Assembly (NCBI GenBank): GCA_025174535.1
Contig: JALBUN010000006.1
Location: 1,240,001 to 1,304,000, forward strand
Source: Cantharellus purpuraceus
Lineage: Eukaryota > Basidiomycota > Agaricomycetes > Cantharellales > Hydnaceae
Reading direction: 5' to 3'
DNA: 64,000 bases
Shown: piece after piece, positions 21,548-33,322 of the stretch
Layout of the letters: each line of letters begins with the position of its first letter
Numbering within the stretch: the first letter of the stretch is position 1
Notes under the pieces: generated by a model
Told to the model about the DNA's origin: nothing
The model's database searches: none
What the model saw: the letters and a program-made list of their open reading frames with translations, nothing else
Made by a program: the position numbers and the translations under genes

Positions 21548-23401
21548 TTACACAACATATCTCTCTACTGTCATAAGTATACCACCGTGCGGGAACGGGG
21601 TGTATGACTCAGTTTCCTCCTGGTGATGCGATGTGTTTACATTAGGGATATACGCTTCAGAGACAGCGATTCCAAAGTCGGTTGAGACTGATCGCCGATT
21701 GGCGATTGAAGTAGGGGAATTGTGGTGTGGCGTAGATGTTGATGTGTGTTGTGAAGTAGGTGAGTGTGTTGCCATTTTATCCAACGTGACATTGACCAAG
21801 TCAGGCCGCTTCAAATCTGGTAAGCCAGAGTTACAAAGTGTTTCACCCTGTTGAGAAGAGACTGGGATGGATGCCCCCCCAACTGGCAACAGGGAGGTAT
21901 CTTCAACGCAAATTTGCGTAGACTCTCCTCCAAGTGATACTGCGCCGCTTTTTAAGTTCGTCGTCGAATGTACCATGAATGCTGCCTCCGAATGGAAAGC
22001 AAAATTCGAACGTTGAAGGTGAGGAGAATCGGAAAGTATGACAGATTCCAACTGATTAAAGGATAACTTATCCCATGGTTTTACGTTATGTTCAGATGTA
22101 GAATCTGAGGATCTGAATGATGAGAGTGCAACATTGTAACTCTTGGAGGACTTCCTGTTGGTAGAAATAAATGTTGACGATCAATGGCTATCCAGCAACA
22201 CCGAGTTACATAAACACACCGATGCGTGGGGAGCGTTTGAGATTTGCTGGAGGTTTGCATGGCTGCAACGTTTTGACGCAGGATATTCTTTCGCATCCAA
22301 ACAAAGGCAGCGCGATAGTCAGACATGGCCTCTTCTCCAGACCCGAAGAATATGAAAAATGTAATGCATGAGACTGGAACAATCCACCATTGCCAGATCA
22401 GCTGAGAAACGAATTGAGGAGGGATTAAATATTCGGGGAAAATGCCGACTCGAGAAAAATTAGAATGTACGTTCTCCCAGCTGACCCATGGTCGCAGACC
22501 AGTGAAAGTGTTGAAGTAGATGATATAGGCATTAACCCCAGTGTCCCATATCATCTCAACGATCGCCAATAACATCAAGCGAAGGTAGCGTGCTGGGGTG
22601 ATAGCAGCCTGACAGGTCTGTAAATGAGCTGCGAATTCGATACGACGCCGCAGGAAATGTCGCAGCGTCAATGCTGAAAAAATTGGAATGAGGAGCAAGC
22701 TTATAATGTCAACAAATTCCTCACCAGCATACACGAACGTTGTTAGAGACATAAGAAAGGGTGGAACCCAGACAATGATTACAGCAGCGACAGAGAAATA
22801 GACGAAAGGAACACAGCCAACATCTTCAATGATGTCGAAGCGGTGCCCTTGGACGATGTAATCTGAAGGTAGTCAGGATGTGACTAGATATGAGCTGCTA
22901 GGTAGAAAACATACGAAGAGCCATGAAGATTATTGGGACACCAAAACACATCATCGCCTCAAAAATATTCCGCCGCCGCTTATCGCCAATTGTAGTACGA
23001 ACATTTCGAGCGGACGCAACATTCTCAAGATGACGAAGAATGCAGAGTGCAGAGGCAGGGACGGCGTAGGTGAATCCAATGGTGATTTTAGTAGCTGGAA
23101 ATACACAAGTCAGCGGTACGGATCGAAGAACCATCACGACTGCACACTGACAGATATCGCACCATACTTCAAGCCTCACTACAAAGTTATTTGCCCATAT
23201 GAGAGAATTAACTCCTCGGATGATGCTCATGACCGCCAACCACGCAATCAAAGCCAATGTACAGACGCTACCAGCCTAAGAGCAAGATGAGCGTTGAACC
23301 GCAAGTAGTGTCACTGAACGCACCCGAATGTGTGATGGCAAAACGCAAAACAGTAAAAAGATGCATAGAAACGAGACGACTGGGAATTCAGGGTGACGCA
23401 T
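21548..23401 (-). CDS. STE3: STE3-type pheromone receptor 2 (seven-helix GPCR)
   Basis: Minus-strand gene with the same intron plan as receptor 1. It starts MRHPEFPVVSFLCIFLLFC (helix 1), then AGSVCTLALIAWLAVMSIIR, NSLIWANNFVVRLEVWCDI, TKITIGFTYAVPASALC, the DKRRR loop, YIVQGHRFDIIEDVGC, WVPPFLMSLTTFVYA, LRHFLRRRIEF, GLRPWVSWENVHSNFSRV and IWQWWIVPVSCITFFIFF. The helical core is close to receptor 1. The cytoplasmic tail differs: after a splice near 22205 it reads KSSKSYNVALSSF, then a Ser/Thr-rich stretch to TVERYVV at 21548. That splice stays in frame and explains why the upstream exon appears to run to about 22081. The protein is a plasma-membrane receptor coupled to a G protein and a MAPK cascade in the family. 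Confidence 0.92.
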
Positions 23402-23510
23402 GTTCAGCTTGAAGGATGGACTCGCAAATATAGTGAAAGAAAGTGTCTGTAGGAGTAATAGGAGAAACTCTGAAAGGATGTTGACAGCACATGTTGCGGT
23501 GTTTTTCAAG

Positions 23511-23524
23511 CAAAGGACAATGGG
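23511..23524 (-). promoter_or_regulatory. Shared 14-bp element upstream of receptor 2
   Basis: CAAAGGACAATGGG, identical to the receptor 1 copy, 110 bp upstream of this gene's ATG. Flanking bases differ, so the match is not simply a recent duplication of the whole promoter. Confidence 0.55.
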
Positions 23525-23847
23525 CTACGATAGAGTTTGTGGTTGGAGGTTGCTCTCCCTTTGTCCTTCACTAGGTTCAAACTCCGTTTACTAGTGTACA
23601 TATCTACTTCGGTAAACTCCATAAATATTGTTTACGTTGACATAAGCGTTTTTGAAGTCAGTGAAACTGAATTCCGTGCCTAATATTTAATGGTTTCAAA
23701 AGCGCTTATGGAGCTGTGTACATACCAACTTCCAAGGGCAAACAGGAAAGACGATGGGGTAACTGAGGTTTTGTGGTAAGGACTAAAGCACACCCTGTGA
23801 AAGAAATCATTGATTCGTGGCTTAACTACCAATCTACTCAGATCCTT

Positions 23848-24324
23848 CAAGCTTCAAGCTTCATGCTGAAGGTGCACCAGACGCCAATCTCGGCCTGGAT
23901 ACTTTCGATAGCACAACGACAGCGCTACAATGAGCTATCCCGCAGAGGGTGCTCCTCAGGATGGAGTTCTCAGGTTGGAGTTCATGCTCCTATTACTTAA
24001 GAGTCGATCAATCTTAATCAGTACTCAGTACTACAGCTGTTCAAAAACCAACCAATTAGCAAAGATAGTGGATGCTCCAGCTTCCACCCTCAACGCCCTG
24101 ATGCAGGCTATTTCTGGCAACAATGCTTTTTGTATCTTATTTTTGTCAACAATCTTGGAACCAGAGACATCTGCAAAACATGCATGGAATCCAAGGACGT
24201 GTGATCCTCCATAAATTTTTGAAAGCATCGATTAATGAAAGTCCAACAGCTCGCGATGAGCCACTGGGCTCAGCGGATAAGTGTGGTGGTATCACGTGGG
24301 GCTGAACTTGAAGCTTGAAGCTTG
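23848..24324. repeat. 16-bp inverted repeats 445 bp apart (possible small element)
   Basis: CAAGCTTCAAGCTTCA at 23848-23863 is the exact reverse complement of TGAAGCTTGAAGCTTG at 24309-24324. The interior has no transposase-like frame. This could be a MITE-like remnant or chance, since the arms themselves are repetitive; I saw no target-site duplication. Confidence 0.35.
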
Positions 24325-24627
24325 GCTTGCAGTGCGGAGGAGACAATATGGAACTGATGCAGTTTCAAAGTTAGGTCTGCCCTGTCAGTCAGCAGTACCG
24401 CAATAAGGTACTATGCAACTCCCTATTGTCATTGCAACACACCTCTGCATGCTACAATTCATGAGAAGCGGCCTGTACAGGCATGGTCATCATAGTACTC
24501 ATATTTGGGAAACGTGAGAAATGCGGACAATGGACTTGCTGACGCTTATAATTAAACGCCGTACGCGCACACCATTGTCTGGTCGGCTGCTCCGTTACTA
24601 TTAGCAAAGTGCCGAGGATGAGTCAAG

Positions 24628-24635
24628 TATAAAAA
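24628..24635 (+). promoter_or_regulatory. TATA-like box of pheromone gene 2
   Basis: TATAAAAA lies 118 bp upstream of the pheromone 2 ATG and is followed by a pyrimidine-rich leader. Confidence 0.4.
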
Positions 24636-24745
24636 GTTGAAGAACCTAGTAAACCTTCAGTATCTCTTGACCATCCACAGCTTCGCGTTTTCCCTGGTAC
24701 TCGCTTAGGCTATCAAGTCGACTTCTCCTTACTACCACACCCGCA

Positions 24746-24847
24746 ATGGATTCATTCACTTACCTACATTTCGCGCATGAAGACGCCGAGGTTCCTACGA
24801 ATCAGGAACATGGTGGGACGGGCTATGGGTACTGTGTGATTGCATGA
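24746..24847 (+). CDS. Lipopeptide mating pheromone precursor 2 (CaaX, ends CVIA), 33 aa
   Basis: A 33-codon intronless frame begins MDSFTYLHF and ends GYGYCVIA before TGA. CVIA is a well-known farnesylation CaaX box. An E-H pair at residues 21-22 is a plausible processing site of the E-R/E-H type known in mushroom pheromones, predicting a mature GGTGYGYC with a farnesylated, methylated cysteine. The start resembles pheromone 1, but the bodies are unrelated in sequence. The gene is divergent from receptor 2 with about 1.3 kb between. Promoter features include a TATA box and two HMG-like sites. Confidence 0.87.
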   Translation: MDSFTYLHFAHEDAEVPTNQEHGGTGYGYCVIA

Positions 24848-26267
24848 CGAGTACGTTGTCAATATTTCTCCATGGATTTTTTCAACGACTAACCTTTCAA
24901 TCTACTCCAAGCCTCTTTCAGTTTGACACTGGGATTAGATCGCATCACCACCTATATATCCCGTAATCTATCTCACTCGATGCACTTTCAACCTCGCTAC
25001 ACTCCTTCCAGCCATCCTATTACTTTCGTTCACAAGAGCATTATGTATCAGTAACCACATCATTGCTATACTGTTAAATTATAACTTTACATATTACTTC
25101 TATGCCTATATCGATGGTTCGATTTGAAGCCCAACTGACCCAAGTACTTTGAGATTTATCGACCCCAGTGCTGTAAACTAAAAGTTGAAATGAAACCGAA
25201 AGATCTAAGCCTGAGCCCCTATATGTAGGTACGCCTAGTACTGCACCCAGGCATAAAACGTCTCAATAATGGTTGTTAGTTTGGTGACCATGAATGCTGC
25301 TCGAATAAAATTAAAATGTTGGCAAAATCGGGTTGGCCACGCCACAGCTTCCGAATGACAAAGTAAGACACAATGTTTTATTCATGGGCCCGGTGAAAGT
25401 TCCCTTGGCACTTTGACTATGGCTCCTCACCAGTGTCTCCAATTTGATCTAGAGTGCACGGTATGAATAGGATCAACCGGCAGCGATTCTTGAAGTAGAC
25501 CACTAATTCGATATGTAAACACTGACAGTTCGACCAAGCAGCTATCTATTTAATTATGTTGTGGGGTACCCTTCTCCTCTAGATTGTGAGGTGATCGCCA
25601 ATTAGAAATATAGCTAGAGCAAAGTCAGTTACGATACATTGGGACATACTCGCATGACAGCCCATGGACAGAGTCTGAACGGGCACCTATGTTCTGCTAC
25701 ATAATGGATTGATCCCAAATTCGCACAAGACTCTCCCATGGGTGATTTGGCGTGTCGATTACAGTAAATATGCTCCAAACTATTCGGAGCGGACCCTTCA
25801 GTTTAATCCTCGAATATCAGGATCATCAAACATTGGATCCGTCATAAAGGGCACCCAAAGAAAATGGCACCAAGGGAAAAGTTCAGGAAGACACCAGTAG
25901 GCGTCTAGTGATGCTCTTCCTTGAAGTAATAACGAAAGTGTGGCCTATCGACTCTCACAAGTGCCACTGGTGTCCGCCTGTCCATTGAACCGTGCAACTA
26001 TGATGATTGACCTTGCCCTGACACAGTGCCGCTTATGCCTTGTCCGTACCCACTCGCAACTTTTGTTTGATCATGGCATATACGAAATACGATTGTGCCA
26101 CCAAGCATAGCTTCAATTTTTCTAGGCTAGGTCAAAAGATCATCCAGAAAGTCTTCCATTTCAGCTTTGCTAGCTAGCTTCGAATCAGGGTCATGAAGGT
26201 CTGTGTCTACATCCAGAGACTTGTAGACATGCCGCGAGTCTTCAACCTTGACTATTGTCGGCAATAA
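24848..26267. other. Right flank of the mating locus, no gene seen
   Basis: About 1.4 kb, AT-rich, with only short frames lacking family features. I looked for further CaaX peptides and found none I could support. Confidence 0.45.
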
Positions 26268-26979
26268 TCAGTGAACGAAAACTGCGCGCTCGTGAACAAG
26301 CCTACGTGTTTCACGCTGTGAGGGAGGCTTTGTGGTGGAAGCAACAAGACGTGGTTGATTCTTTCGGAAGCGAGATTTAAGATCTGTATGAAGTGTCAGA
26401 AACGAAAAGAAAGGCTCTCAATAGAGACGAGCCCCAAACTGCTTCAGCAGCCTCCTTTTCCCTCTTCAGCTGGTCCATTGAGGCGTCCCATTGGATAGTT
26501 TGTATCTTGTTTTTTCGGGTCTTTGAGCTAGAAGAGGCCGCCGAGGAGAGATTCGAGAGCGTGTGGTCTATACCATCATCGAACTCTTCTTCACGTTCTT
26601 CTCGATCAGTGAGACACTGTCTCTGCAAAAAAGACGATAGGTCGACTTCTGGTTCAGGTTCCTGATCAACTAGGTATATTGTCAGGACATATATCGTCAG
26701 GACAGGTTTCTTTCGCAAAATGTTATATTCTTCACCGTTAGAGTCTAGTTCTGGTTCTTCATACCTGTCTACGTTTGTTACAAGTTCGCGCTTGGCATAC
26801 TTGCCAAGTTCTTCGTCGTCCTCGTCATCTTCCTCGTCTGACTCTTCATCTGCGAGGCGGAGCCGCTTTCCAAATTCAGCAGGGCGACCTGCTCCTCTCC
26901 TTCCACGAGCTCGCAAGTATTTGCCCAGACCACCTCGACCTCGGCCCCGACCATGATGAGTAGGAGTAGGAGTAGACAT
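26268..26979 (-). CDS. RG-rich, acidic protein of unknown function
   Basis: The N-terminus (MSTPTPTHHGRGRGRGGLGK, then YLRARGRRGAGRPAEFGKR) is an RG-rich basic region. An Asp/Glu run follows (residues about 45-60), then RYEEPELDSNGEEYN, PEVDLSSFLQRQ and QTIQWDASMDQLKREKEAAEA, which predicts a short coiled coil. The last exon reads DLKSRFRKNQPRL to a stop at 26268. It joins best if the preceding intron (26432-26384, 49 nt) uses a GC donor. I believe proteins of this plan occur across basidiomycetes, but I know no function; RG repeats suggest RNA or nucleic-acid contact. A hydrophobic insert (VLTIYVLTIYLV) made of a 15-nt direct repeat is odd. The divergent CNOT11 gene begins only 81 bp away. 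Confidence 0.65.
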
Positions 26980-27060
26980 CGCGGAATCAAAATTACAAAG
27001 CATGCCGTCTCTTCTCCAACGCTGAGGTACCAGACGTCGTCTTCGTCACCATCGTCGACG

Positions 27061-30000
27061 ATGAGTGATACACCTGGACTACTTTCCCTTTATAACTTAC
27101 TCGCACGGGCTTCCAATGTTTCGTGCTCCAAGGGAGCAAACGCTTTCTTGTCTTTGCTCACTACTGAAGATGTCCGCTTTTCCCTTGCGATCGATGGCTT
27201 CATTCCCGCTATACAGAATTCTGACCTCCAGGTCAGTGGCCTGAATTCTCAGGCCATGTGAAGATTACACTGCTAACGCTAGGAGTTGTGCAGATACCGC
27301 AACGCATTCTTGCCGCATACGTTCTGAGTGCACTATATGTCTCTCATGATCACTTGAATCCTTTTTACGACCACCTTCTTCGCATATTCGAGTTTGAACG
27401 AGCTACAGCCGTAGTAGCGTCAAGCACAAAGCCTTCCGTAGGCTCTTCCCAGCGCGCCTTGAACTCGCAACAGGCTCGCAACGGAACGCAGGCCGGGGGT
27501 GGACAACTTGTCTGGGCACTTTGGAAAATTTTGCAAGGGGAGGGTGATGATGTGAGTTGGTTCTTACGGTCTCGGACATTGACATATCAACTCTGCACCA
27601 TAGCTTGCATCGTTTTCTCCCTTTACGTTGTCACGTGCGGCTTTACCGGAGCATCTTCAACCTATGCACCTGGTTGTGAATGACAGATCAGGGCATATTG
27701 GCGGAACCCATCTCAGTCATCATCGTTCTACCACAGAGAGTCCACAGCCCGCTTTGGGGTTTATGGGTCCCTCTACCTCTCAAAATTCTAGAACACTCTT
27801 TCAGACCGGGGATGCGCCGTCTGTTTCACAGCGTTCTCACAAGCCATCAGATTACCATATGTTTCCAAACAGAGCGGCATCCTCTCCCCAGTTCTCACCT
27901 TTCGAAACCACGTTTCCCGGATCCGTCTCTCTAAGGACTTCAGACGGAGATGAATGTCAGTTGGAAGGATGGCCGCAACAGGCAGTCTCAACCGATTTTG
28001 AGAGTCAATCTCGCTACCAGCCCTCTCCGAACATGTTGCGAATGGTCAGCGGGAGGATCAACTCGCCTGCCTTCCCAGATTCAAGCTACGATGGTCATGA
28101 CCGGAAGCCCAATATGACTAGTAATCAACACCAACAGACCTTGTTGCGAGCAGTTTATGAAGAATCATATGCTCAGAGCGTTCCAGAGCCAAACATGAAC
28201 CAGACAGGCACCAGTACTAAAATCTTTCATAAGATCAGTCGACTTGAGCAGCGACTACTACCTTCCACGCCTGCCATTTCTCGTATGTCGACGCAGCCTA
28301 ACATCCAGCAACGTGCAACACAAAATAATCTTAGCAATTACAACAGAACGCCCCAGATCATCTCTTCCTTCGCATCTGTAACTTCTAATACCAGGTCCGA
28401 TACTAGACCACGGCTAGACCCTATCTCACGCCCTCAACCTAGATCACTGTCTTTTGGGAGTTCTTCACTGCATAGCCCTGCCTCCACTCAATCGTTTGAA
28501 AACTACTCTGTTAATGAACATATCGCTCGTCCTGAGATAGCCAATTATAGCTATGAACTCCCTAGGGAACCACAGATGCGGATGGATGGCATCACCCAAC
28601 AGGCACCTGGAATTCCGTTTGCTCAGTTAAAAAGATCACCCACCCCACTCAGGGTTCCTCCTTCCACGCGGTCACCAGGAGTGATAGGTTCAGGAAGGCC
28701 ATCTGCAACCTTATCCAAAACTAACGCCTCTGTGGACAACAACACTGCTAGGCCACGCTGGTCGCCTATTGGTGTGATTGGAAAGGGGCGTCCGGAATCG
28801 TCTGCAGCGCTTAGAGACACAGCACATTTCAGTCGTAACACGGATGCGACGAGCGGACATAAGAGTATGATTCCATTCTCTGTGTTACGCACTCGAATTG
28901 TGAGGGAGGAATCAGAAACGGGAGGGGCCGGTGTCATCGGCCAGTCAACACCTGGGGTAGGAGATGACCGAGAGCGAAAAGGTGATGGACAGGTGGACGG
29001 ACAGACAAGCCTCCCTGAGAAAGTGGAAGCTCTGAGCATTGAGAGCCAACTTCAGGGGTCTTCTCGGGAATTAAGCTCAGCAGCTTTTGGACCGCTAGCT
29101 CCTGTCAGGAATTGGACTCCCAACCCAGAAACGGCCGAGTTTGTCTCCACACATACACAAACACTGATTGAAGCAACTCCTCTGCAAGCCAACACGACAG
29201 TGTCCCAGCCTCAGACCTTTGGCACCTTTTCTACAGCAACCGACGACATCCAAAATGGGCCTGCTACTGTTTCTACACAGTATTTATCTTCATCGCCACC
29301 TGCGTCAGCATCCAACTGTAGGAAGGTTGAACAATTCTTCAAAAGTCGGCAATCACCTCCGTTTTCTACCTTAAGAAGTGAAGAGATATCTGATATCCAC
29401 ATTAATGAGAAGGAGAGAGATGAACTGTCGCACGCGATAGTTCTTCTCCTCAGTTCGCGGGAACGGGTTCTAACTTTGACGGAACAGCGGGTAGGATTTT
29501 ACTTTTATTGAGAGAAAAGTTCGCTTTAACTCTCATTGCCTTTATTTAGATGTTGCAGCCCCACTTGTTGACATTGACGCAGCCTCTTTCACTATTACGG
29601 CCTGGCGATATTCCTCCGGTTGTCGCGAAGAATACCGATATTGCCGCCAAGCTTCTAGTGCTTCTTTTAGACAGAAAAGACGAAGATGCCGAAAGGACCG
29701 AACGAATTCTGAAAGAGGCGACCAAGCACGGCTTGTTTCATCTGAACCCAGGATCATTGGACGATACTGCTACTGCGTCGCTTGATCCCGATGCGACCGT
29801 GGACGCTATACAGGCAGTGGTCAACTTCGTCAACACCTGTGGAGTGTCATCAGAATCTATTGGAGTGCACAACGTTTCACCCTTTGGTGGGAGGGAGGCG
29901 AAAGAAGGTTACCTCGACGCTCTTAGAAAGCTCCCACCGACGATGCAGTCATTCAATCTTGTCGCTAGACTCCTTCGTCCTACTCAACACAGTGATGCTT

Positions 30001-30379
30001 CAGCACAGCAAGAAGATTCACCAGAGGTGAGGGTGGCAAGCTTGATCAGAGTAGAGGTGCTCGGTGGGTTTGTGAGCGGGTGCGTGCGATGGATTGAGCG
30101 TGCGGAGCAGGAGGAGAAGGAGGGCGAGGTACACGATGATCGCGTTGCTGTTGCCATTTCTAGTGTAAGTGGATATTCCTGATCGCTGTTGCTACCAGTG
30201 CCTTTCGACGCTGACCATGCTTGCAGCTGTGTAGATTTTATTTCTCTTTACTCAACCATGGCTTCGTCTCGGCTGCTTCCGAGGCTGACACGACGGAGAT
30301 AATGAGTTTTGCGTTGCAATTCTCGAGATTCGAAGAGGCAAGGAGCCTTTATAGCACGTTGGCTGCCGCGAGAACCTAG
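27061..30379 (+). CDS. CNOT11: CCR4-NOT complex subunit 11 (CNOT11), about 1027 aa
   Basis: Exons 27061-27231, 27294-27551, 27604-29490, 29550-30164 and 30227-30379 stay in frame. The N-terminal helical part (SLYNLLARASNVSCSKGANA, IPQRILAAYVLSALYVSHDH) and LSRAALPEHLQPMHLVVNDR are followed by about 500 low-complexity residues. The C-terminal domain reads LRPGDIPPVVAKNTDIAAKL, VNFVNTCGVSSESIGV, VARLLRPTQ and a last segment IMSFALQFSRFEEARSLYST. These correspond to the DUF2363 domain of CNOT11, which with CNOT10 docks on the CNOT1 scaffold of the mRNA deadenylase. Budding yeast lacks this subunit. The Ser/Gln-rich middle is longer than in animals. Confidence 0.8.
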
Positions 30380-33322
30380 TCGGACGATGAAAGCGCCACA
30401 TCATAATTTGAACGTTTTTTTTTCAGGGTTTTGGATTATTATTTCTCGCTGTCGCTGTCTGTTTGCCTTTCTTGTCTTCCTCATAGGTTTGTAACCTCAT
30501 CACCCAAGGGTACTAATACTGTTTAGTTCAAGAACGCCGTTTGTTGTACAAGGACGTCTCGCGTAATGGATTTGATGGGTATGGCGAGTGAAACTGGCAA
30601 GAGTCCAACAGTTCACGTGAAGTGCCTCAATGAACAAGACATCATTGTAGAATGGTCAACGTTTAACGTTTAATGTTTAATGTTATTAACACCTAGCCGG
30701 GTTGGTAAATGTATTAAAAAATCCCGATCGCTAGTCCGAGATCCAGACACGCGATGCGACTGAGTTGTATCGCCAGACAGAAAATAGCTCCGATAACCAC
30801 GTAATAATCCAAGTGTAACCGTTGGACACTGAATACACCCGAATGAGCAATGAAAACTTGTGTAGCTAGTAGAGGACAGACCAAGCTACCGGCCATCTTA
30901 GCCACGCATATTGAAAAGGACCGAAACAGGAAGTCGATGCAGTGGAGAGCTGCCTGTCCGAAATGTAACTCTGAGATAGCACCGAGTGCTCTCGATTCGA
31001 GGGGAGGGGGTCTTGGGCATAACTTAAGGTTAGGCTGACCATTCAGACTCGATCATCACGGCGCACTGATTTCCCAAGAACCCACCTTCAGGTTCCATCC
31101 CCCCTTTCGCTCCCAGTAGTAGCCTATGAAACAGATAGTTTCACGGACGAAGAATTATTCCCTCAGACTCATCTCGAAGGTTGTGGTTGGAATGCCCTTT
31201 CAGCCTGCGATTTGCCGCAACTACCAGAGAGGTCGATCAGGACGCATGATAAGTTTGGGGATGACGAAAAACTCACGTGTAATAAAGGTGTATACGTCCA
31301 TGAGCGAAGGCCATACACCCCATGCGAGCCCTAATACATGCAGAGTCGCATCTAATGATTCGAGGATAGAAGTAACATACCCACAGGACAGCCTATGGTA
31401 CAGGCCACAACTTGAAGCCTACCTGGTCATGCAAAGACAGAAGTTGAACCGAAAGACAGCGAAGGGGTGGTATTCTGACGATGATCAGTCAACAAAGTGT
31501 GGGACAAGAGGTAAAAGAAAACAAGACCCGATACTAGTATCCAACTACTAGCCCCTCGGTTGATGAACCCAACAGCTCGATGTCTAACGACATAGAGAGA
31601 TTTGGTACATATAGCCTATGCACCATATGTGTAATGACGCCGCCAGATCTGCTGCGCTGCGGTGGATGGGTCTCAAACTTGAATCCAGGCTTATTGTTTG
31701 GAGGATCAGAGAGAATACAACAAGTGTCGTTCCTGAGCTGCGCTTCCAATGTTTTACTGGAGAGATGATACCAAGGTACATATACGTGGTCCGGTAAGTG
31801 AGGAGAAGGCCAGTTTAGAGTTCGTAGTTGAGTTTTGCATGTCTTCCAGGTCTTTCCTATCGAAGTCGCCGCCAATTTTGACGGTCTATGGCCAATGGCA
31901 CAGTTTTTCCAATATTGGAGGCTCCTACGTTGTATGGACGTTGCGTGAGAATATGAGGTTGTTGAACCGACCTGTCACCAACGATCACATGGGAACCACT
32001 TGGAGACGTCCTTTTGATTGACGAGTCGCAACGCGGTTGAACGACGACTACGCGTGCTTGCAGGTACATATCTGCTTCAAGACAACACTCACGCAGTTGA
32101 CAGCAACGAGAGCCGTAGATTCACACTTTCGCACAATAAAGACACTGGCAGAAAACTTCTCTGATCTTGACTTGATGGTACGCTCCAGGTTTATATCACT
32201 CTGATTTTGAGAACATATCTCAATAATGTATCCTCTTGACCAGAGAAGTACGCCGTCTTTTTGCAAGTCCTACTCGATGATGAAGCCTACCTCCTAGTCA
32301 GTGAAAAAGTCTTGGCAGCCTAACCTTACAGTGCTGGAGATATCGGCACATTCTCTTCTTTGACTGAAATACAAGACCATGTTTATATGTGAGTGCATTC
32401 AGAGCATCATCTGTACAATGAACTAAGGTGACAGGCATTACAAGTTGCATCTCACTGGCGGGGTTCTACCAAGATTCGGCTCGGTGACTTTCGAATCACC
32501 AGCATCGGAGACGATGCCTGAATATGTGTCATGCATTGACAAGTTACTCTCATAAGAAGCTCCTTAAAGTGAGCATTTTGCTCAGGGTGCCTCCTAGTGG
32601 TGATCCCAACGCATCAGTGAGCATGTCACAGTGTTACCTAGTATTGAGTTTCTTGTGCTGTATGTAAAGTTTTATTTATATAGATAAACCACTGAACTTT
32701 GCATCTGCGGCATCAGCGACCGCCTGGCCACAATTCGCGCTATATGCAGGGAAATTTTGTAAAGCCTATATAAAACGCCACCGTCGCCCCAATATTCCGA
32801 GCTACGGGGTGGAGTGATGTCCTCTAGGATTGGACTGTGAGCCCAACTCGTGAAGGCTTTCGAAATTTCGATTCGTGAGTGTATTACCCTTTCAGCTTGA
32901 AATATGCCATCTATTCTGATCCTGTCCGTTTCTAAGGCCGGTAAAGTGCACGTAAGCGAGGAATGATTGTCAACAATCTCCAGCACAACAAAGCCTTCTG
33001 AAGAACTGCGATCTGAGTGACATGACGATGACATCTTGAGGAGTCAGGAGATTGGAAAGCAACTTAGGCGGATCCGAGAGTAGTGTACACAACCTCGTTC
33101 CCCCATGACGATATTATACTCCTTTACATACAATCTGCCCCTAAGCTGGGTCTAGTAGGGTCTGGTCAGGCCTACCCCGGTCGTGGCGGGTTAACCCGCG
33201 ATCGACATGTGGCCTTGTAGATCACGTGATTGACCCCACGCCGAAGAGCCATAAGCTTCGTCGTTGTGGCTCGTGGTCATTCCGCCCTCCTCGCGCTCTC
33301 TGACCAGCGTGACTAGCCAAAT
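30380..33322. other. Gene-poor stretch, weak frames only
   Basis: About 2.9 kb. A short AT-rich tandem motif (GTTTAACGTTTAATGTTTAATGTT-like) lies near 30660-30690. Open frames at 31126-31551 (+) and 31534-31875 (-) show no family I recognise. The only candidate gene is the minus-strand frame at 32672-33034. Confidence 0.4.
32672..33034 (-). CDS. Possible hypothetical protein, 120 aa
   Basis: An uninterrupted minus-strand frame starts MSSSCHSDRSSSEGFVVLEI and has the strand-rich look of a real protein up to about residue 90 (GGVLYRLYKISLHI), after which a splice may remove the rest. I recognise no domain. Its start is 289 bp from the divergent membrane-protein gene. Confidence 0.3.
   Translation of the reverse strand: MSSSCHSDRSSSEGFVVLEIVDNHSSLTCTLPALETDRIRIDGIFQAERVIHSRIEISKAFTSWAHSPILEDITPPRSSEYWGDGGVLYRLYKISLHIARIVARRSLMPQMQSSVVYLYK

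Larger units (their letters stand above)
23402..24745. other. Intergenic region between receptor 2 and pheromone 2
   Basis: A divergent promoter region of about 1.3 kb. It contains a pair of 16-bp inverted repeats (23848-23863 and 24309-24324), GGACAATGG at 24525-24533, CCATTGTC at 24572-24579 and a TATA box at 24628. The short open frames show no family resemblance. Confidence 0.5.
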
